A stretch of DNA of 64,000 nucleotides from the NCBI RefSeq assembly GCF_023544445.1, contig NZ_JALPVJ010000008.1, forward strand, positions 310,001 through 374,000, read 5' to 3'. The notes beneath the pieces are model-generated. The model saw nothing but the letters and a program-made list of their open reading frames with translations. It made no database searches and was not told where the DNA came from. Within the stretch, counting starts at the first letter, position 1; every line of letters begins with the position of its first letter. Position numbers and translations under genes: made by a program. This document shows positions 43,478 to 51,900 of this stretch, piece after piece. This stretch comes from Actinoplanes sp. M2I2. Its GTDB lineage: Bacteria > Actinomycetota > Actinomycetes > Mycobacteriales > Micromonosporaceae.

Positions 43478-45052
43478 GTGGGTACGCCCGACGCTGTTCC
43501 TGACCGCCCAGTCCCGCACACCCTCGCCCCCGGCCGTCTCGGCGCGGCTGCCATCGCGTTCTTCGCGCTCGCCGTGACCGCGCCCATCGCCGTGCTTATC
43601 ACCGTCGTACCCGCCGCCTACGCCACCGGCGGCGGGCCGCTGGTCCCGCTGAGCTTCCTGGTCCTCGGCGTCGTCCTGATCCTCTTCGCCACCGGCTACG
43701 CGGCCATGGCCAACCGCTCGCCGTTCGCCGGCGCGATGTCCACGTACGTCACCCGCGGTCTGGGCCGGCCGGCCGGCGTCGGGGCCGCCTGGCTCGCCCT
43801 CGGGTCCTATCAGGTGCTCCAGCTGGGCCTCTACGGCCTGGTCGGCGCGGCGGCGGCGCCCCTGCTGGGCAGCTGGTTCGGGGTGAGCGCCGAATGGTGG
43901 GTGGTCGCCGCCGGCTGCTGGCTGCTGGTCGCGCTCTGCGGCACGATCCGGATCGAGGTCAGCAGCGGTCTGATCGCGCTGCTCGTGCTGACCGAGGCCG
44001 CGGTGGCGGCCGGGTTCGCCACGGCCAACGCGCTCGACCCGGGCGCCGGCGGGCTCACCGCCGGCACCATCCTCCCCTCGGGGCCGGAGCTCGACCGGCC
44101 CGCCCTCGGCCTGCTGCTCGCCGTGGGCATGCTGGCCTTCGTCGGTTTCGAGGCCACCGGGGCGTACGCCGAGGAGGCGATCCGCCCGCGGCGGGACGCC
44201 GGCCGGGCCGCGGTGGTGACCGTCGCGGTCTTCGCCGTGCTGCTCGCCGGCACGTCGTGGTCGCTGAGCGCGGCCGCCGGCGCCGACCGGATCACCGAGC
44301 TGGCCCGGACCCGCGGCTCCGAGCTGCTGTTCGACCTGGCCGGCGCCCGGCTCGCGCCGTGGGCGGTCACGCTGGGGCGGCTCCTGCTGCTCACCGGTCT
44401 GATCGCGGCGATCCTGGGGCTGCACCACGCCCTGTCGCGCCACCTGTTCGCGCTGGGCCGGGAAAGGGTGCTGCCGAGCAGATGGGGGCGCACCTCCCGT
44501 CGTACGCTCGCGCCTCGCGCCGCCTCGCTGGCCCAGTCGGCCGTCACCGCCCTGCTGCTGGCCGGAGCGGCCGCGGTGGGAGTGCCCGACGCGCCGCTGA
44601 TCGGCCGCCGTCTGATGATCGCCGGCAGTCTCGGCGTCCTGATCCTTGTGCTCGTCACGTCGGTGGCCACGCTGCTGCACCTCAACCGCGTGCCGGACGG
44701 CGAGGGCGCGTTCACCCGCTTCGTCGCCCCGGCGCTGGCCACGGTCGCCCTGGGTTCGATCGCCTATCTGGTCGTCCGCGACCTCGCCTTCCTGCTGGGC
44801 GTGCCGGGCAGCTCCCCGTGGCGCTGGATCGTGCCGGTGTCACTGGCCGCGGTCGCCTCGATCGGCGTGCTGCACGCGCTGATCCTGCGCGCGGCCCGTC
44901 CGGTGGTCTATGCGGGCATCGGCCAGGGCGGCGTCCCGGTGGTGGTCACCCCGGCCGCTCCCCGGCCGCTGTCGCCCGCTCCGCCGCCCTCCCGACCTCG
45001 ACCGTCGTCCCCGGAGCCGGGCGCGCACCGGCCCGAGCGAGTGCACCGCTGA
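43478..45052 (+). CDS. APC-superfamily amino acid/polyamine permease
   Basis: 524 aa from GTG 43478 with about 12 hydrophobic segments. Helix 1 has the unwound TAPIAVLI region, the GFEATGAYAEE stretch (about 225) matches the conserved helix-6 Phe-Glu, and HHALSRHLFALGRERVLP (in part) is the family loop after helix 8. The final 40 residues are a Pro/Ser/Arg tail. The substrate is unknown. Its stop overlaps the start of the toxin-like ORF by one base. Confidence 0.88.
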   Translation: MGTPDAVPDRPVPHTLAPGRLGAAAIAFFALAVTAPIAVLITVVPAAYATGGGPLVPLSFLVLGVVLILFATGYAAMANRSPFAGAMSTYVTRGLGRPAGVGAAWLALGSYQVLQLGLYGLVGAAAAPLLGSWFGVSAEWWVVAAGCWLLVALCGTIRIEVSSGLIALLVLTEAAVAAGFATANALDPGAGGLTAGTILPSGPELDRPALGLLLAVGMLAFVGFEATGAYAEEAIRPRRDAGRAAVVTVAVFAVLLAGTSWSLSAAAGADRITELARTRGSELLFDLAGARLAPWAVTLGRLLLLTGLIAAILGLHHALSRHLFALGRERVLPSRWGRTSRRTLAPRAASLAQSAVTALLLAGAAAVGVPDAPLIGRRLMIAGSLGVLILVLVTSVATLLHLNRVPDGEGAFTRFVAPALATVALGSIAYLVVRDLAFLLGVPGSSPWRWIVPVSLAAVASIGVLHALILRAARPVVYAGIGQGGVPVVVTPAAPRPLSPAPPPSRPRPSSPEPGAHRPERVHR

Positions 45053-45729
45053 TGCGCGCGCCGGATCCGCCTCCCGAACGGGAACGGATCCGTGCGCTGG
45101 GCATGGATCCGGCCACCGGCCGGTTCCGCCGCAACGAGGCCGAGACCGCCGTCCGCGTCGAGAGAGAACTGGGCGTGCGGCTGACCCGGGCCGCACCCGG
45201 GTGCCGGGCCGACTGGTTCGATGAGGACGGCCGCTCGTACGACGCGGTGGGACCCTTCGCGGCTCACCGGTTCGAGCGGCAGTGGGCGCGATTCTCGCAG
45301 CAGATCGTGCTGCATCTGAGAAAGGCTGATCTGGTGCCGGTGGACGTTTCGCAGTTCACCTCCGACCAGGTGGCCAAGGTGGAAAAGTTCGTGGCCGAGC
45401 TGGGCCTGGCCCCGCGGGTCTTCATCCTGGGACGGCGACAATGGCGGCTCTCATCATGGTCCGGCCGGGCCGCGACTGGCAGGCGACGGGTGGGCTCTTC
45501 GAGTGGACGCTGGAATACCTCATCCCGCGCCTCGACGACCAGAAGACCGCCGGCTGGCTCCGCATGGTCGTCGACGAGAACCTCGGCAGCCTCTGGATCC
45601 CCGACCTGCCGGACGCGGGCCGCGACGAGGTCTATGCGCTCCTGCGCTCGGGTCTGCTCGCGGCCGCCCGTCGCGAGCTCCCGGAGGGCCCGGCCAAGGG
45701 CGACGCGCTCGCGCAGCTCGGTGAGCTGA
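45052..45729 (+). CDS. CdiA-toxin-domain-like protein (C-terminal part doubtful)
   Basis: 225 aa as an open frame, ATG 45052 coupled to the permease stop (TGATG). Residues 1-128 form a coherent domain: RIRALGMDPATGRFRRNEAE, ELGVRLTRA, ADWFDEDGRSYDAVGPF, FERQWARFSQQIVLHLRKADLVPVDVS and a last strand RVFILG. This resembles the C-terminal nuclease domain of CdiA-type polymorphic toxins as I recall it. After about 45440 the frame overlaps the next gene for 290 bp and reads as Ser/Arg/Thr shadow, so the natural end is probably near 45440 and a stop may have been lost. No secretion or delivery domain is attached. Confidence 0.6.
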   Translation: MRAPDPPPERERIRALGMDPATGRFRRNEAETAVRVERELGVRLTRAAPGCRADWFDEDGRSYDAVGPFAAHRFERQWARFSQQIVLHLRKADLVPVDVSQFTSDQVAKVEKFVAELGLAPRVFILGRRQWRLSSWSGRAATGRRRVGSSSGRWNTSSRASTTRRPPAGSAWSSTRTSAASGSPTCRTRAATRSMRSCARVCSRPPVASSRRARPRATRSRSSVS

Positions 45730-45746
45730 TCGCCCTGACCTGGTGA
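45441..45746 (+). CDS. Small protein following the toxin-like ORF, possible immunity protein
   Basis: 101 aa from ATG 45441. It is acidic and Trp-rich (FEWTLEYLIPRLDDQKTAGWL, in part; GSLWIPDLPDAGRDEVYALL), with codon use that fits a real gene better than the overlapping frame. No family was recognised. Small acidic proteins directly after a CdiA-like toxin domain are commonly its inhibitor. Here that is an inference from position and charge. Confidence 0.65.
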   Translation: MAALIMVRPGRDWQATGGLFEWTLEYLIPRLDDQKTAGWLRMVVDENLGSLWIPDLPDAGRDEVYALLRSGLLAAARRELPEGPAKGDALAQLGELIALTW

Positions 45747-45756
45747 GGGCCGGGGC

Positions 45757-46281
45757 TCAGGCGAAGAACTCCTGGATCTGGGTGAGCGTCAGGTAGCCCT
45801 GCCGCTCGGGCTCGTGCGCGGTCTCGGGCAGGCGCCGGGCGGTCACCTGCACGTCGGGGACGTCGGTGGGCAGGCTCGGCACCGGCGGAGTGGGCGGCAG
45901 GGCGGGCAGGGTGAGGGCCTGGCGGATCACCTCGAACATCGCCCGTACCTCCTGAGCGGCGGTGCGGGTGGCCACCTCCGAGCCGGCCGAGGCCGTGCCG
46001 GAGGGGAAGGCGCAGGTGAAATTGGCCTGCAGGCGGTCGTCGAACCGGCGGATGTCGGCGCTCGGCCGCAGGTGGTCGAGCCGCCCCTCGGCGACGATGC
46101 CCAGCTCGCAGGCCGAGAGCCCGGACTGCCGCCACCACGAACGCCAGCGCGGGTCGGCGTCCAGCGTCAGGGCGACGTGCCGCAGCGCGACCACGTACTC
46201 GCGCGGGGCGAAGCCGCCGCCGGTGGTGGTGCCCAGGTGGGGGTGCAGCCAGGAGTCACGGTCCGAGCTGTGGTCGACCAT
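45757..46281 (-). CDS. Hypothetical protein
   Basis: 174 aa from ATG 46281. No membrane segment or signal. Residues about 25-115 look like a compact alpha/beta domain (REYVVALRHVALTLDADPRWRSW, in part; LQANFTCAFPSGTAS), followed by a Pro-rich linker (LPALPPTPPVPSLPTDVP) and a short C-terminal helix ending in QEFFA. The Pro linker suggests a two-part protein. No family recognised. It is convergent with the putative immunity gene, 10 bp away. Confidence 0.65.
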   Translation of the reverse strand: MVDHSSDRDSWLHPHLGTTTGGGFAPREYVVALRHVALTLDADPRWRSWWRQSGLSACELGIVAEGRLDHLRPSADIRRFDDRLQANFTCAFPSGTASAGSEVATRTAAQEVRAMFEVIRQALTLPALPPTPPVPSLPTDVPDVQVTARRLPETAHEPERQGYLTLTQIQEFFA

Positions 46282-46367
46282 CCCTGCATGGTGACATTTC
46301 GGTCGCCCGCGGGTCTGCCGGACCGCGCGGCACGTTCGGGCGAATTCTGGCGTGCATAAGCCGGTGA

Positions 46368-46373
46368 TATAAA
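46368..46373 (+). promoter_or_regulatory. -10 element TATAAA of a probable leaderless MarR promoter
   Basis: TATAAA is followed by 6 nt and GTG 46380. It is one of the most AT-rich spots of the window. Confidence 0.55.
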
Positions 46374-46379
46374 TCAGGG

Positions 46380-46829
46380 GTGCAGCCTGCCGCCACCGTC
46401 ACGGACGACGACGCCGCCATCGCCGCCGGCTTCGAGCGCTTCTACGAGACGCTCCGCCGCCTCACGCCCCGCGGTCCGCTCAGCCTGACCGCCGCCTCCA
46501 CCCTGCGCCGCCTCGAGCGCTCGGGCCCGCACCGCCTCTGCGAGCTCTATGCCCCCGAGGGGATCAGTCAGCCCGCGATGACCCAGCTGGTCACCCGGCT
46601 CGAGAAGGAGGGGCTGGCCCAGCGCACGAGCGATCCCCACGACGGCCGGGCCGTGGTCGTGAGCATCACCGACGCCGGCCGGGCCGCCGTGGCCGACCGC
46701 CGCCGGGTCCGCGCCGAGGCGCTCGCGGAGCTGCTCCAGGGCCTGACGCCGGCGCAGCACGAGGCCGTCGTCGGCGCGCTGCCGGCCCTGGAGCGGCTCA
46801 GCGACCTCGCCGCCGAGCAGGCCTCGTAG
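46380..46829 (+). CDS. MarR-family transcriptional regulator
   Basis: 149 aa, GTG start. Winged helix: LCELYAPEGISQPAMTQLVTRLEKEGLAQRTSDPHDGRA (in part: ISQPAMTQLVTRLEKEG, DPHDGRA), with the wing residues typical of MarR. The C-terminal helix dimerises. It probably senses a small aromatic compound. It converges with the SDR gene; its target is unknown. Confidence 0.92.
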   Translation: MQPAATVTDDDAAIAAGFERFYETLRRLTPRGPLSLTAASTLRRLERSGPHRLCELYAPEGISQPAMTQLVTRLEKEGLAQRTSDPHDGRAVVVSITDAGRAAVADRRRVRAEALAELLQGLTPAQHEAVVGALPALERLSDLAAEQAS

Positions 46830-46882
46830 CGTCTGTTCTGGAGGGGAGCCCGACTCGACCCCCGTCCACGAGACGGACGCTA
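46827..46882. terminator. Hairpin between converging MarR and SDR genes
   Basis: TAGCGTC (46827-46833) and GACGCTA (46876-46882) pair perfectly, and the adjacent bases extend the stem with one bulge. Both stop codons lie in the arms. It probably acts as a weak bidirectional terminator; the loop is long (about 42 nt). Confidence 0.4.
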
Positions 46883-47761
46883 GCTCGCCAGGAAGGCGGA
46901 GACGCCCATGTCGGCGCCGACCTTCCGGGTGGCTTCGGCCGCGTGGATGTTCACTGTCTGCACGGCGTCGTACTGGGCCGCCGGCGCGACGACGGTCCGG
47001 ACGGGGCGCTTGCCGTCCGGTGTCTCGACCAGGGTGACGATCGCGTCGGTGACCACCTGCGGGTCGCCGGGGTCGCTGGTCTGCTGTTCGGTGAGCCCGG
47101 CGACGAACCCACCGAAGTGCTCGACGTAGACCTGCAGGCGAGCCGTGTCGGCCGGCAGGACGGCGTTGACCCCGATGCTGGTCGGGTAGGGCGCCGCGTC
47201 GACGATGATCGACTCGACCCCGAACGGCGCCAGCTCGTGGTGCCACGCCTCGGTCAGGCTGGCCAGCGCGGCCTTGCTCGCCGCATAGAGCCCCGAGTAG
47301 GGGAGCGTGACACGGCTGGACGTGGACCCGATCTGGATCAGGACGCCGTGACCCTGGCTCCGCAGCTGGGGCAGGGCGGCCCGGCTGACCCGCAGCGCAC
47401 CGAGCACGTTGACGTCGAGCTGCCGCTGGGCCTCCTCGGCGGTGAAGGCCTCGAGGGGTCCGGGGAAGATCATGCCGGCGTTGTTCACCACCACGTCGAG
47501 GCGGCCGGCCGCGTCCAGGACGGCGCTCACCGCCCGGTCGGCGGAGGCCTGGTCGGTCACGTCGAGTTCGACGACCCGCAGGTCGATTCCCTCGGCCGAG
47601 GCCAGCGCGGTCAGTTCGGCGGCCGCGGCGGCGCCCCGGCCGGGCAGGTCACGCACGGTGGCGAAGACCTGATGGCCCCGTCGCGCCAGCGCTTCCACGG
47701 TCAGCCGGCCGAAGCCGGAACTGGCGCCGGTCACCAGCACAACTCGAGGGGCGTCGTTCAT
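46880..47761 (-). CDS. Short-chain dehydrogenase/reductase
   Basis: 293 aa from ATG 47761 with AGGAG five nt upstream; an upstream in-frame extension would cross the operator region. TGASSGFG cofactor motif, NNAG, the catalytic Ser of IQIGSTSS and YAASKAA are intact. Substrate unknown. It is divergent from the TetR gene, which probably represses it through the repeats at 47781-47865. Confidence 0.93.
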   Translation of the reverse strand: MNDAPRVVLVTGASSGFGRLTVEALARRGHQVFATVRDLPGRGAAAAAELTALASAEGIDLRVVELDVTDQASADRAVSAVLDAAGRLDVVVNNAGMIFPGPLEAFTAEEAQRQLDVNVLGALRVSRAALPQLRSQGHGVLIQIGSTSSRVTLPYSGLYAASKAALASLTEAWHHELAPFGVESIIVDAAPYPTSIGVNAVLPADTARLQVYVEHFGGFVAGLTEQQTSDPGDPQVVTDAIVTLVETPDGKRPVRTVVAPAAQYDAVQTVNIHAAEATRKVGADMGVSAFLAS

Positions 47762-47780
47762 GGTGTCTCCTGAGGGAAAG

Positions 47781-47865
47781 GAAGTGGGGTGGCGCCCCGC
47801 TTCTCTGTCGTACGATATGGGGCGGCACCCCGGTTCACCAAGAGAAGTGGGGTATCCCACCACTT
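47781..47865. promoter_or_regulatory. Three GTGGGG-type inverted repeats, TetR operators
   Basis: GAAGTGGGG-N5-CCCCGCTTC (47781-47803), GGGG-N5-CCCC (47819-47831) and AAGTGGGGTATCCCACCACTT (47845-47865) share the half-site GTGGGG. Their centres lie 30-33 bp apart across the whole divergent region. This suggests that the TetR protein controls both itself and the SDR gene. Confidence 0.6.
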
Positions 47866-48450
47866 ATGGAGGAGCCGGTGGCACTGGCCAAGCCGAAGCG
47901 GGCCGACGCGCGGCGCAACTACGACCAGATCGTCGCGGCGGCCGAGGCCGAGATCGACCGGCACGGGGCCGACGCCTCCCTGGAGGAGATCGCCCGCCGG
48001 GCCGGGGTGGGCTCAGCCACGCTGCACCGGCATTTCCCCACGCGGCAGGCCCTGCTGGAGGCCGTGTTCCACGATCGCGTCGAGGTGCTGTGCGCGCAGG
48101 CGGACGAGCTCGCCAAGCGTCCCGATGCGGGCGCCGCGCTGGTCGACTGGCTGCGGGCCGTCGCGGTCTACGGCGCGACCACCCGGGGCCTGGCCCGCTC
48201 GTTGCTCGACGGCGGGCGCGACCCGGCGCCGCCGGTCGACAGCACCTGCGAGGCGATGCTCGTGGGCGCCGGGGGCGAGCTGCTGCGACTGGCCCACGAC
48301 GCCGCCGCGGTGCGCCCCGAGGTGTCCATCGTCGACCTGCTCACCCTGGTCAACGCCGTCTCGCTGGCCACCGAGGGAAGCACCGACGCGGCGGCCGAGG
48401 CCACCCGCCTGGTCGATCTGGCCCTCGAAGGGGTGCGCCCGCGGGGCTGA
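47866..48450 (+). CDS. TetR-family transcriptional regulator
   Basis: 194 aa from ATG 47866; GTG 47878, preceded by GGAGGAG, is an equally good start. N-terminal helix-turn-helix: NYDQIVAAAEAEIDRHG, SLEEIARRAGVGSATLHRHFPTRQALL (in part). The ligand domain has the YGATTRGLARSLLDGG stretch common in this subgroup. Divergent from the SDR gene, its likely target, with three operator-like repeats between. Confidence 0.92.
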   Translation: MEEPVALAKPKRADARRNYDQIVAAAEAEIDRHGADASLEEIARRAGVGSATLHRHFPTRQALLEAVFHDRVEVLCAQADELAKRPDAGAALVDWLRAVAVYGATTRGLARSLLDGGRDPAPPVDSTCEAMLVGAGGELLRLAHDAAAVRPEVSIVDLLTLVNAVSLATEGSTDAAAEATRLVDLALEGVRPRG

Positions 48451-48454
48451 CCCG

Positions 48455-48898
48455 TCAGAGGGTGGCCGTGGCCAGGAGCATGGTGGCGATCTCGCGCGCC
48501 ACGAGCGCGGCCCGGGAGTCCTTGTCCATGCGACCGCCGACGGACGCGCCGTCGTACAGCACGACGAGCTGGTCGGCCAGGGCGGCCGGGTCCCGGGCGC
48601 CGGCGTCGCGGGCCAGCTCGAAGAAGAGGCCGCGCGTCCAGGCCCGGTTCGCGGCCGAGACTTCCTCGATCGGCCCGCCCGCGGTGGACTCGGCGCTGGC
48701 GTTGTAGAAGGCGCAGCCCCGGAAGCCTGGCGTGCCGGCCAGCTCGGCCAGCACGTCGAACACGCCGAGCAGGCGGTCGCGCGGGTCGTCGTAGCGCTCG
48801 AGGGCGGCCAGCAGGCGCGTGCGGCGTAGCTCGTGCCGGCCCTCGAGATAGGCCCGGACCAGCTCGTCCTTGCTGCCGAAGGTGCTGTAGAGCGAAGT
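48455..48898 (-). pseudogene. TetR-family regulator lacking its N-terminal DNA-binding half
   Basis: The open frame from 48898 to the TGA at 48455 reads TSLYSTFGSKDELVRAYLEGR and then a normal TetR ligand domain (DRLLGVFDVLAELAGTPGFRGCAFYN, in part; AANRAWTRGLFFELARDAGA). The usual first 40 residues, including the first two helices of the HTH, are missing. No ATG, GTG or TTG start exists near the new 5' end. The deletion joins codon TSL directly to the operator palindrome at 48899. The product is probably non-functional, so the divergent MFS gene may be constitutively expressed. Confidence 0.78.
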
Positions 48899-48914
48899 CA
48901 GACAGACCTGTCTG
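48899..48914. promoter_or_regulatory. CAGACAG-AC-CTGTCTG palindrome, TetR operator
   Basis: Perfect 7-bp inverted repeat immediately next to the truncated TetR gene and 23 bp before the MFS start. It is typical of operators bound by TetR repressors of drug exporters. Confidence 0.65.
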
Positions 48915-48937
48915 TTTACTTGCTCACCGGAGGCCCG

Positions 48938-50158
48938 ATGACCACCGTTGCCGACGCGCCGCCGTCCCTCCGCAGCCGGCGGCTCTCCCGTCCGGTCGCC
49001 TTCGCCGCGATCACGGCCATCTTCGTGATGTTCTCCGCGGCCTCCGCGGCGCCGTCCCCGCTCTACGTCGTCTATCAGCACCTGTGGAACTTCTCCGCCA
49101 CCACGCTCACCGCGGTCTTCGCCGTCTATGTGGTCGGTCTGATCGGTTCGCTGCTGATCCTGGGCGCGCTTTCCGACCACATCGGCCGCCGGCCCGTGCT
49201 GGCCGCCGCGATCGCGCTCGAAGCCGTCTCGCTCGTGTTGTTCCTGACCGCCGGGGACGTCGGCGTGCTGCTCACCGCGCGGCTGCTCCAGGGCGTCGCG
49301 ACCGGCGCCGCGATGACCACGCTGGGCGCGGCCCTGGTCGACCTCAACCCGCCGCACGCGCCCGGCCGGGCCGGCCTGATCAACGGTCTGGCTCCGGTCG
49401 CCGGGCTGGCGGTCGGCGCGCTCGGCACCGGCGTCCTGGTCCAGTACGCCCCCTCGCCCACCCACTTCGTCTGGGCGCTGCTCCTGGCCGGCATGGCCCT
49501 GGCCGCCGTCGTCGTCGCCCGCATCCCCGAGACGTCGGCCCTCCGCCCGGGAGCGGCCGCGTCGCTCGCACCCCGGCTCGGTGTGCCCGCCCGGCTTCGC
49601 GGCGACCTGCTCGCGCTCACCCCGATCATCGTGGCCAGCTGGGCGATCGGCGGCCTCTACCTGTCCCTCGGCCCGTCGGTCGCGGCCGGCGTCTTCGGCC
49701 TCAGCAGCCACCTCGTCGGTGGCCTGGTCGTGACCCTGCTCTGCGGCACCGGCGCGGTCAGCTCGTTCCTGCTGCGCAACGTCGCGACCAAGCGGGTCCT
49801 GCTCGTCGCCGGCAGCCTGCTCACCGCGGGCGCCGTGCTCAGCGTGACGGGCCTCGAACTGGGCAGCGCCGTTCTGGCCGCGGCCGGCACCGTGATCTCC
49901 GGCGTCGGGTTCGGCGCCTCGTCGCTGGCCTCGTTCGGCACGCTCGCCGTGCTGGCCGCCCCGCACGAGCGTGGTGAGCTGTTCGCGGTGGCGCTGGTCA
50001 TCGCCTACGTCGCCTTCAGCGTTCCGGCCGTGATCGCCGGCGTCGCGGCCACGTCGGCCGGCCTGCACGACACCGCCCTGGTCTACGGCGTGGTGGTGGC
50101 CCTGCTGGGCGGAGCCGCCCTGGTCGCGCAGCGCCTGCGCCGGCGGGCCGTCGCCTGA
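48938..50158 (+). CDS. MFS transporter (probable drug efflux)
   Basis: 406 aa from ATG 48938 with GGAGG before it. Twelve hydrophobic segments, motif A GALSDHIGRRPVL after helix 2, and a helix-5-like GLAPVAGLAVGALGTG. It is an exporter-type MFS protein of the size of 12-helix efflux pumps. The intact operator palindrome and the broken TetR gene beside it point to repression that has been lost. Confidence 0.92.
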   Translation: MTTVADAPPSLRSRRLSRPVAFAAITAIFVMFSAASAAPSPLYVVYQHLWNFSATTLTAVFAVYVVGLIGSLLILGALSDHIGRRPVLAAAIALEAVSLVLFLTAGDVGVLLTARLLQGVATGAAMTTLGAALVDLNPPHAPGRAGLINGLAPVAGLAVGALGTGVLVQYAPSPTHFVWALLLAGMALAAVVVARIPETSALRPGAAASLAPRLGVPARLRGDLLALTPIIVASWAIGGLYLSLGPSVAAGVFGLSSHLVGGLVVTLLCGTGAVSSFLLRNVATKRVLLVAGSLLTAGAVLSVTGLELGSAVLAAAGTVISGVGFGASSLASFGTLAVLAAPHERGELFAVALVIAYVAFSVPAVIAGVAATSAGLHDTALVYGVVVALLGGAALVAQRLRRRAVA

Positions 50159-50175
50159 ACCTTTCGTGGCGCCCC

Positions 50176-50208
50176 GGCGTGGACTACCCCGATCGGGCGG
50201 TCCACGCC
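50176..50208 (+). terminator. GC hairpin after the MFS gene
   Basis: Nine-bp perfect stem (50176-50184 with 50200-50208) enclosing a second self-complementary CCCGATCGGG. A neighbouring 7-bp inverted repeat (50206-50212 with 50217-50223) follows. No T-run. Confidence 0.5.
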
Positions 50209-50245
50209 CCACCATAGTGGGGCGAATTGGACACGAGAGGCTGGT

Positions 50246-51844
50246 ATGAGACGACTTCTGGCGGCGGCCACCACGATCGCCCTGACGGTGATCGCGGCCC
50301 CGGCGAGCGACGCGCGGGCGGCGGGCGAACGAACCGGGCCGGCCCTCGAGGTGGCGCCGACGATCACGTGGAGCCCCTGCACCGAGTCGGCCCTGCGCCT
50401 GCGCAAGGCCGAATGCGGGTTCCTGTCCGTACCCCTCGACCACGCCGCCCCGGACGGCGAGAAGATCCAGATCGCGGTGTCCCGGATCCGGCACACCGTT
50501 CCCGAGGGCAAGTATCAGGGCGTCGTGCTGGTGAACCCGGGTGGGCCGGGCGGCAAGGGCCGGGGGCTCTCGGTCATGGGCTCCCTGGTGCCCAAGAGGG
50601 CCGGGGCGGCGTACGACTGGGTCGGCTTCGACCCGCGGGGCGTCGGCGCCAGCAAGCCGTCGCTGAGCTGCGATGCCGGCTACACGGGATACAACCGTCC
50701 GGCGTACGTGCCGGTCACGACGAAGATCGAGCAGGCCTGGCTCCGGCGCGCCGAGGCTTATGCCCAGGCCTGTGGCAAGGCCGGCGGCAAGCTGCTCGAG
50801 CACCTCAAGACCCTCGACACGGTCCGCGACATGGACCTGCTGCGGCAGGCGTTGAACGCCCGCCAGATCACCTACTACGGGTTCTCCTACGGCACCTATC
50901 TCGGGCAGGTCTACGCCACCCGCTATCCCGAGCGTGTCCGCCGCATGGTGCTCGACGGCAACGTCAACCCGGCGCGCGTCTGGTACGACTCGAACCTCGA
51001 CCAGGACATCGCGTTCGACCGGAACATCAAGATCTACTTCCGCTGGATCGCCGAGAACCACCGCGCGTACCGCCTCGGCCGGACCGCCCGCGAGGTGGAG
51101 AAGCGCTTCTACGCCGAGCAGAAGAAGCTGGCCAAGAAGCCGGCCGGACGTGTGATCGGCCCGTCCGAGCTCACCGACATCTTCCTGCAGGCCGGCTACT
51201 ACACCTTCGGCTGGGCCGACATCGCGCGCGCGTTCAGTGACTGGGTGCGCGAGGGCGACGCGGCCGGGCTCAAGCAGCTGTACGACACCAACAACCCCCA
51301 GGGCAAGGCCGCGGACAACAACTACGCGGTCTACCTGGGCGTGCAGTGCACCGACGCGGAGTGGCCGAAGAGCTGGACCAAGTGGACCGCGGACAACTGG
51401 GAGGTGCACCGCAAGGCGCCGTTCGAGACCTGGGCCAACGCCTGGTACAACGCGCCCTGCCGGACCTGGCCGGCCCGCAGCGGCATCCCGGTCACCGTCT
51501 CGGGTGAGACCGTGCCGCCGGTGTTGCTGATCAGCGAGACGCTCGACGCGGCCACCCCGTTCAGCGGCAGCCTCGAGGTGCGCAAGCGGTTCCCGCGCTC
51601 GGTCCTGATCGAGGGCGTCGGCGGCACCACCCACTCGGGCTCGCTCTACGGCAACAAGTGCGTGGACAACACGATCGCCGACTACCTGGCCACCGGCAAG
51701 CTCCCGAAGCGGCAGCCGGGCGAGCGTTCCGACAAGCGGTGCCGCCCGATCGAGCCGCCGGCCGCCGTTGCGGCGACCAAGGCCAAGCGGGCGCCGGTGC
51801 CCGCCGAACGCCTTGAGGTGCGGAGACTCATCACCGGACGATGA
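50246..51844 (+). CDS. Secreted alpha/beta hydrolase, TAP-like (tripeptidyl aminopeptidase family)
   Basis: 532 aa. A Sec-type signal peptide (residues 1-25, MRRLLAAATTIALTVIAA) is followed by a mature enzyme with the oxyanion loop VNPGGPGGKG, the nucleophile motif GFSYGTYLG (Ser about 213), an Asp in LLISETLDAATPFSG and a His in GTTHSGSL near the end. C-terminal TAP-like domain is present with several Cys (CTDAEW, APCRTW, NKCVD) that may form disulphides. It probably trims short peptides outside the cell. Confidence 0.92.
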   Translation: MRRLLAAATTIALTVIAAPASDARAAGERTGPALEVAPTITWSPCTESALRLRKAECGFLSVPLDHAAPDGEKIQIAVSRIRHTVPEGKYQGVVLVNPGGPGGKGRGLSVMGSLVPKRAGAAYDWVGFDPRGVGASKPSLSCDAGYTGYNRPAYVPVTTKIEQAWLRRAEAYAQACGKAGGKLLEHLKTLDTVRDMDLLRQALNARQITYYGFSYGTYLGQVYATRYPERVRRMVLDGNVNPARVWYDSNLDQDIAFDRNIKIYFRWIAENHRAYRLGRTAREVEKRFYAEQKKLAKKPAGRVIGPSELTDIFLQAGYYTFGWADIARAFSDWVREGDAAGLKQLYDTNNPQGKAADNNYAVYLGVQCTDAEWPKSWTKWTADNWEVHRKAPFETWANAWYNAPCRTWPARSGIPVTVSGETVPPVLLISETLDAATPFSGSLEVRKRFPRSVLIEGVGGTTHSGSLYGNKCVDNTIADYLATGKLPKRQPGERSDKRCRPIEPPAAVAATKAKRAPVPAERLEVRRLITGR

Positions 51845-51854
51845 GACGGCGCTC

Positions 51855-51882
51855 ACGGCCCCTGCCCACGGGTGGGGGCCGT
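51855..51882 (+). terminator. Hairpin terminator after the TAP-like hydrolase
   Basis: An 8-bp perfect stem ACGGCCCC/GGGGCCGT (51855-51862 with 51875-51882), with an inner CCC-ACG-GGG extension, begins 11 bp after the stop and ends 5 bp before the next promoter. Confidence 0.6.
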
Positions 51883-51886
51883 TCGC

Positions 51887-51892
51887 TATAGT
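51887..51892 (+). promoter_or_regulatory. -10 element TATAGT upstream of the riboswitch
   Basis: TATAGT at 51887-51892 would place transcription start near 51899, directly at the first base of the aptamer P1 stem at 51901. No -35 box was recognised. Confidence 0.5.
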
Positions 51893-51900
51893 TCCCACCG

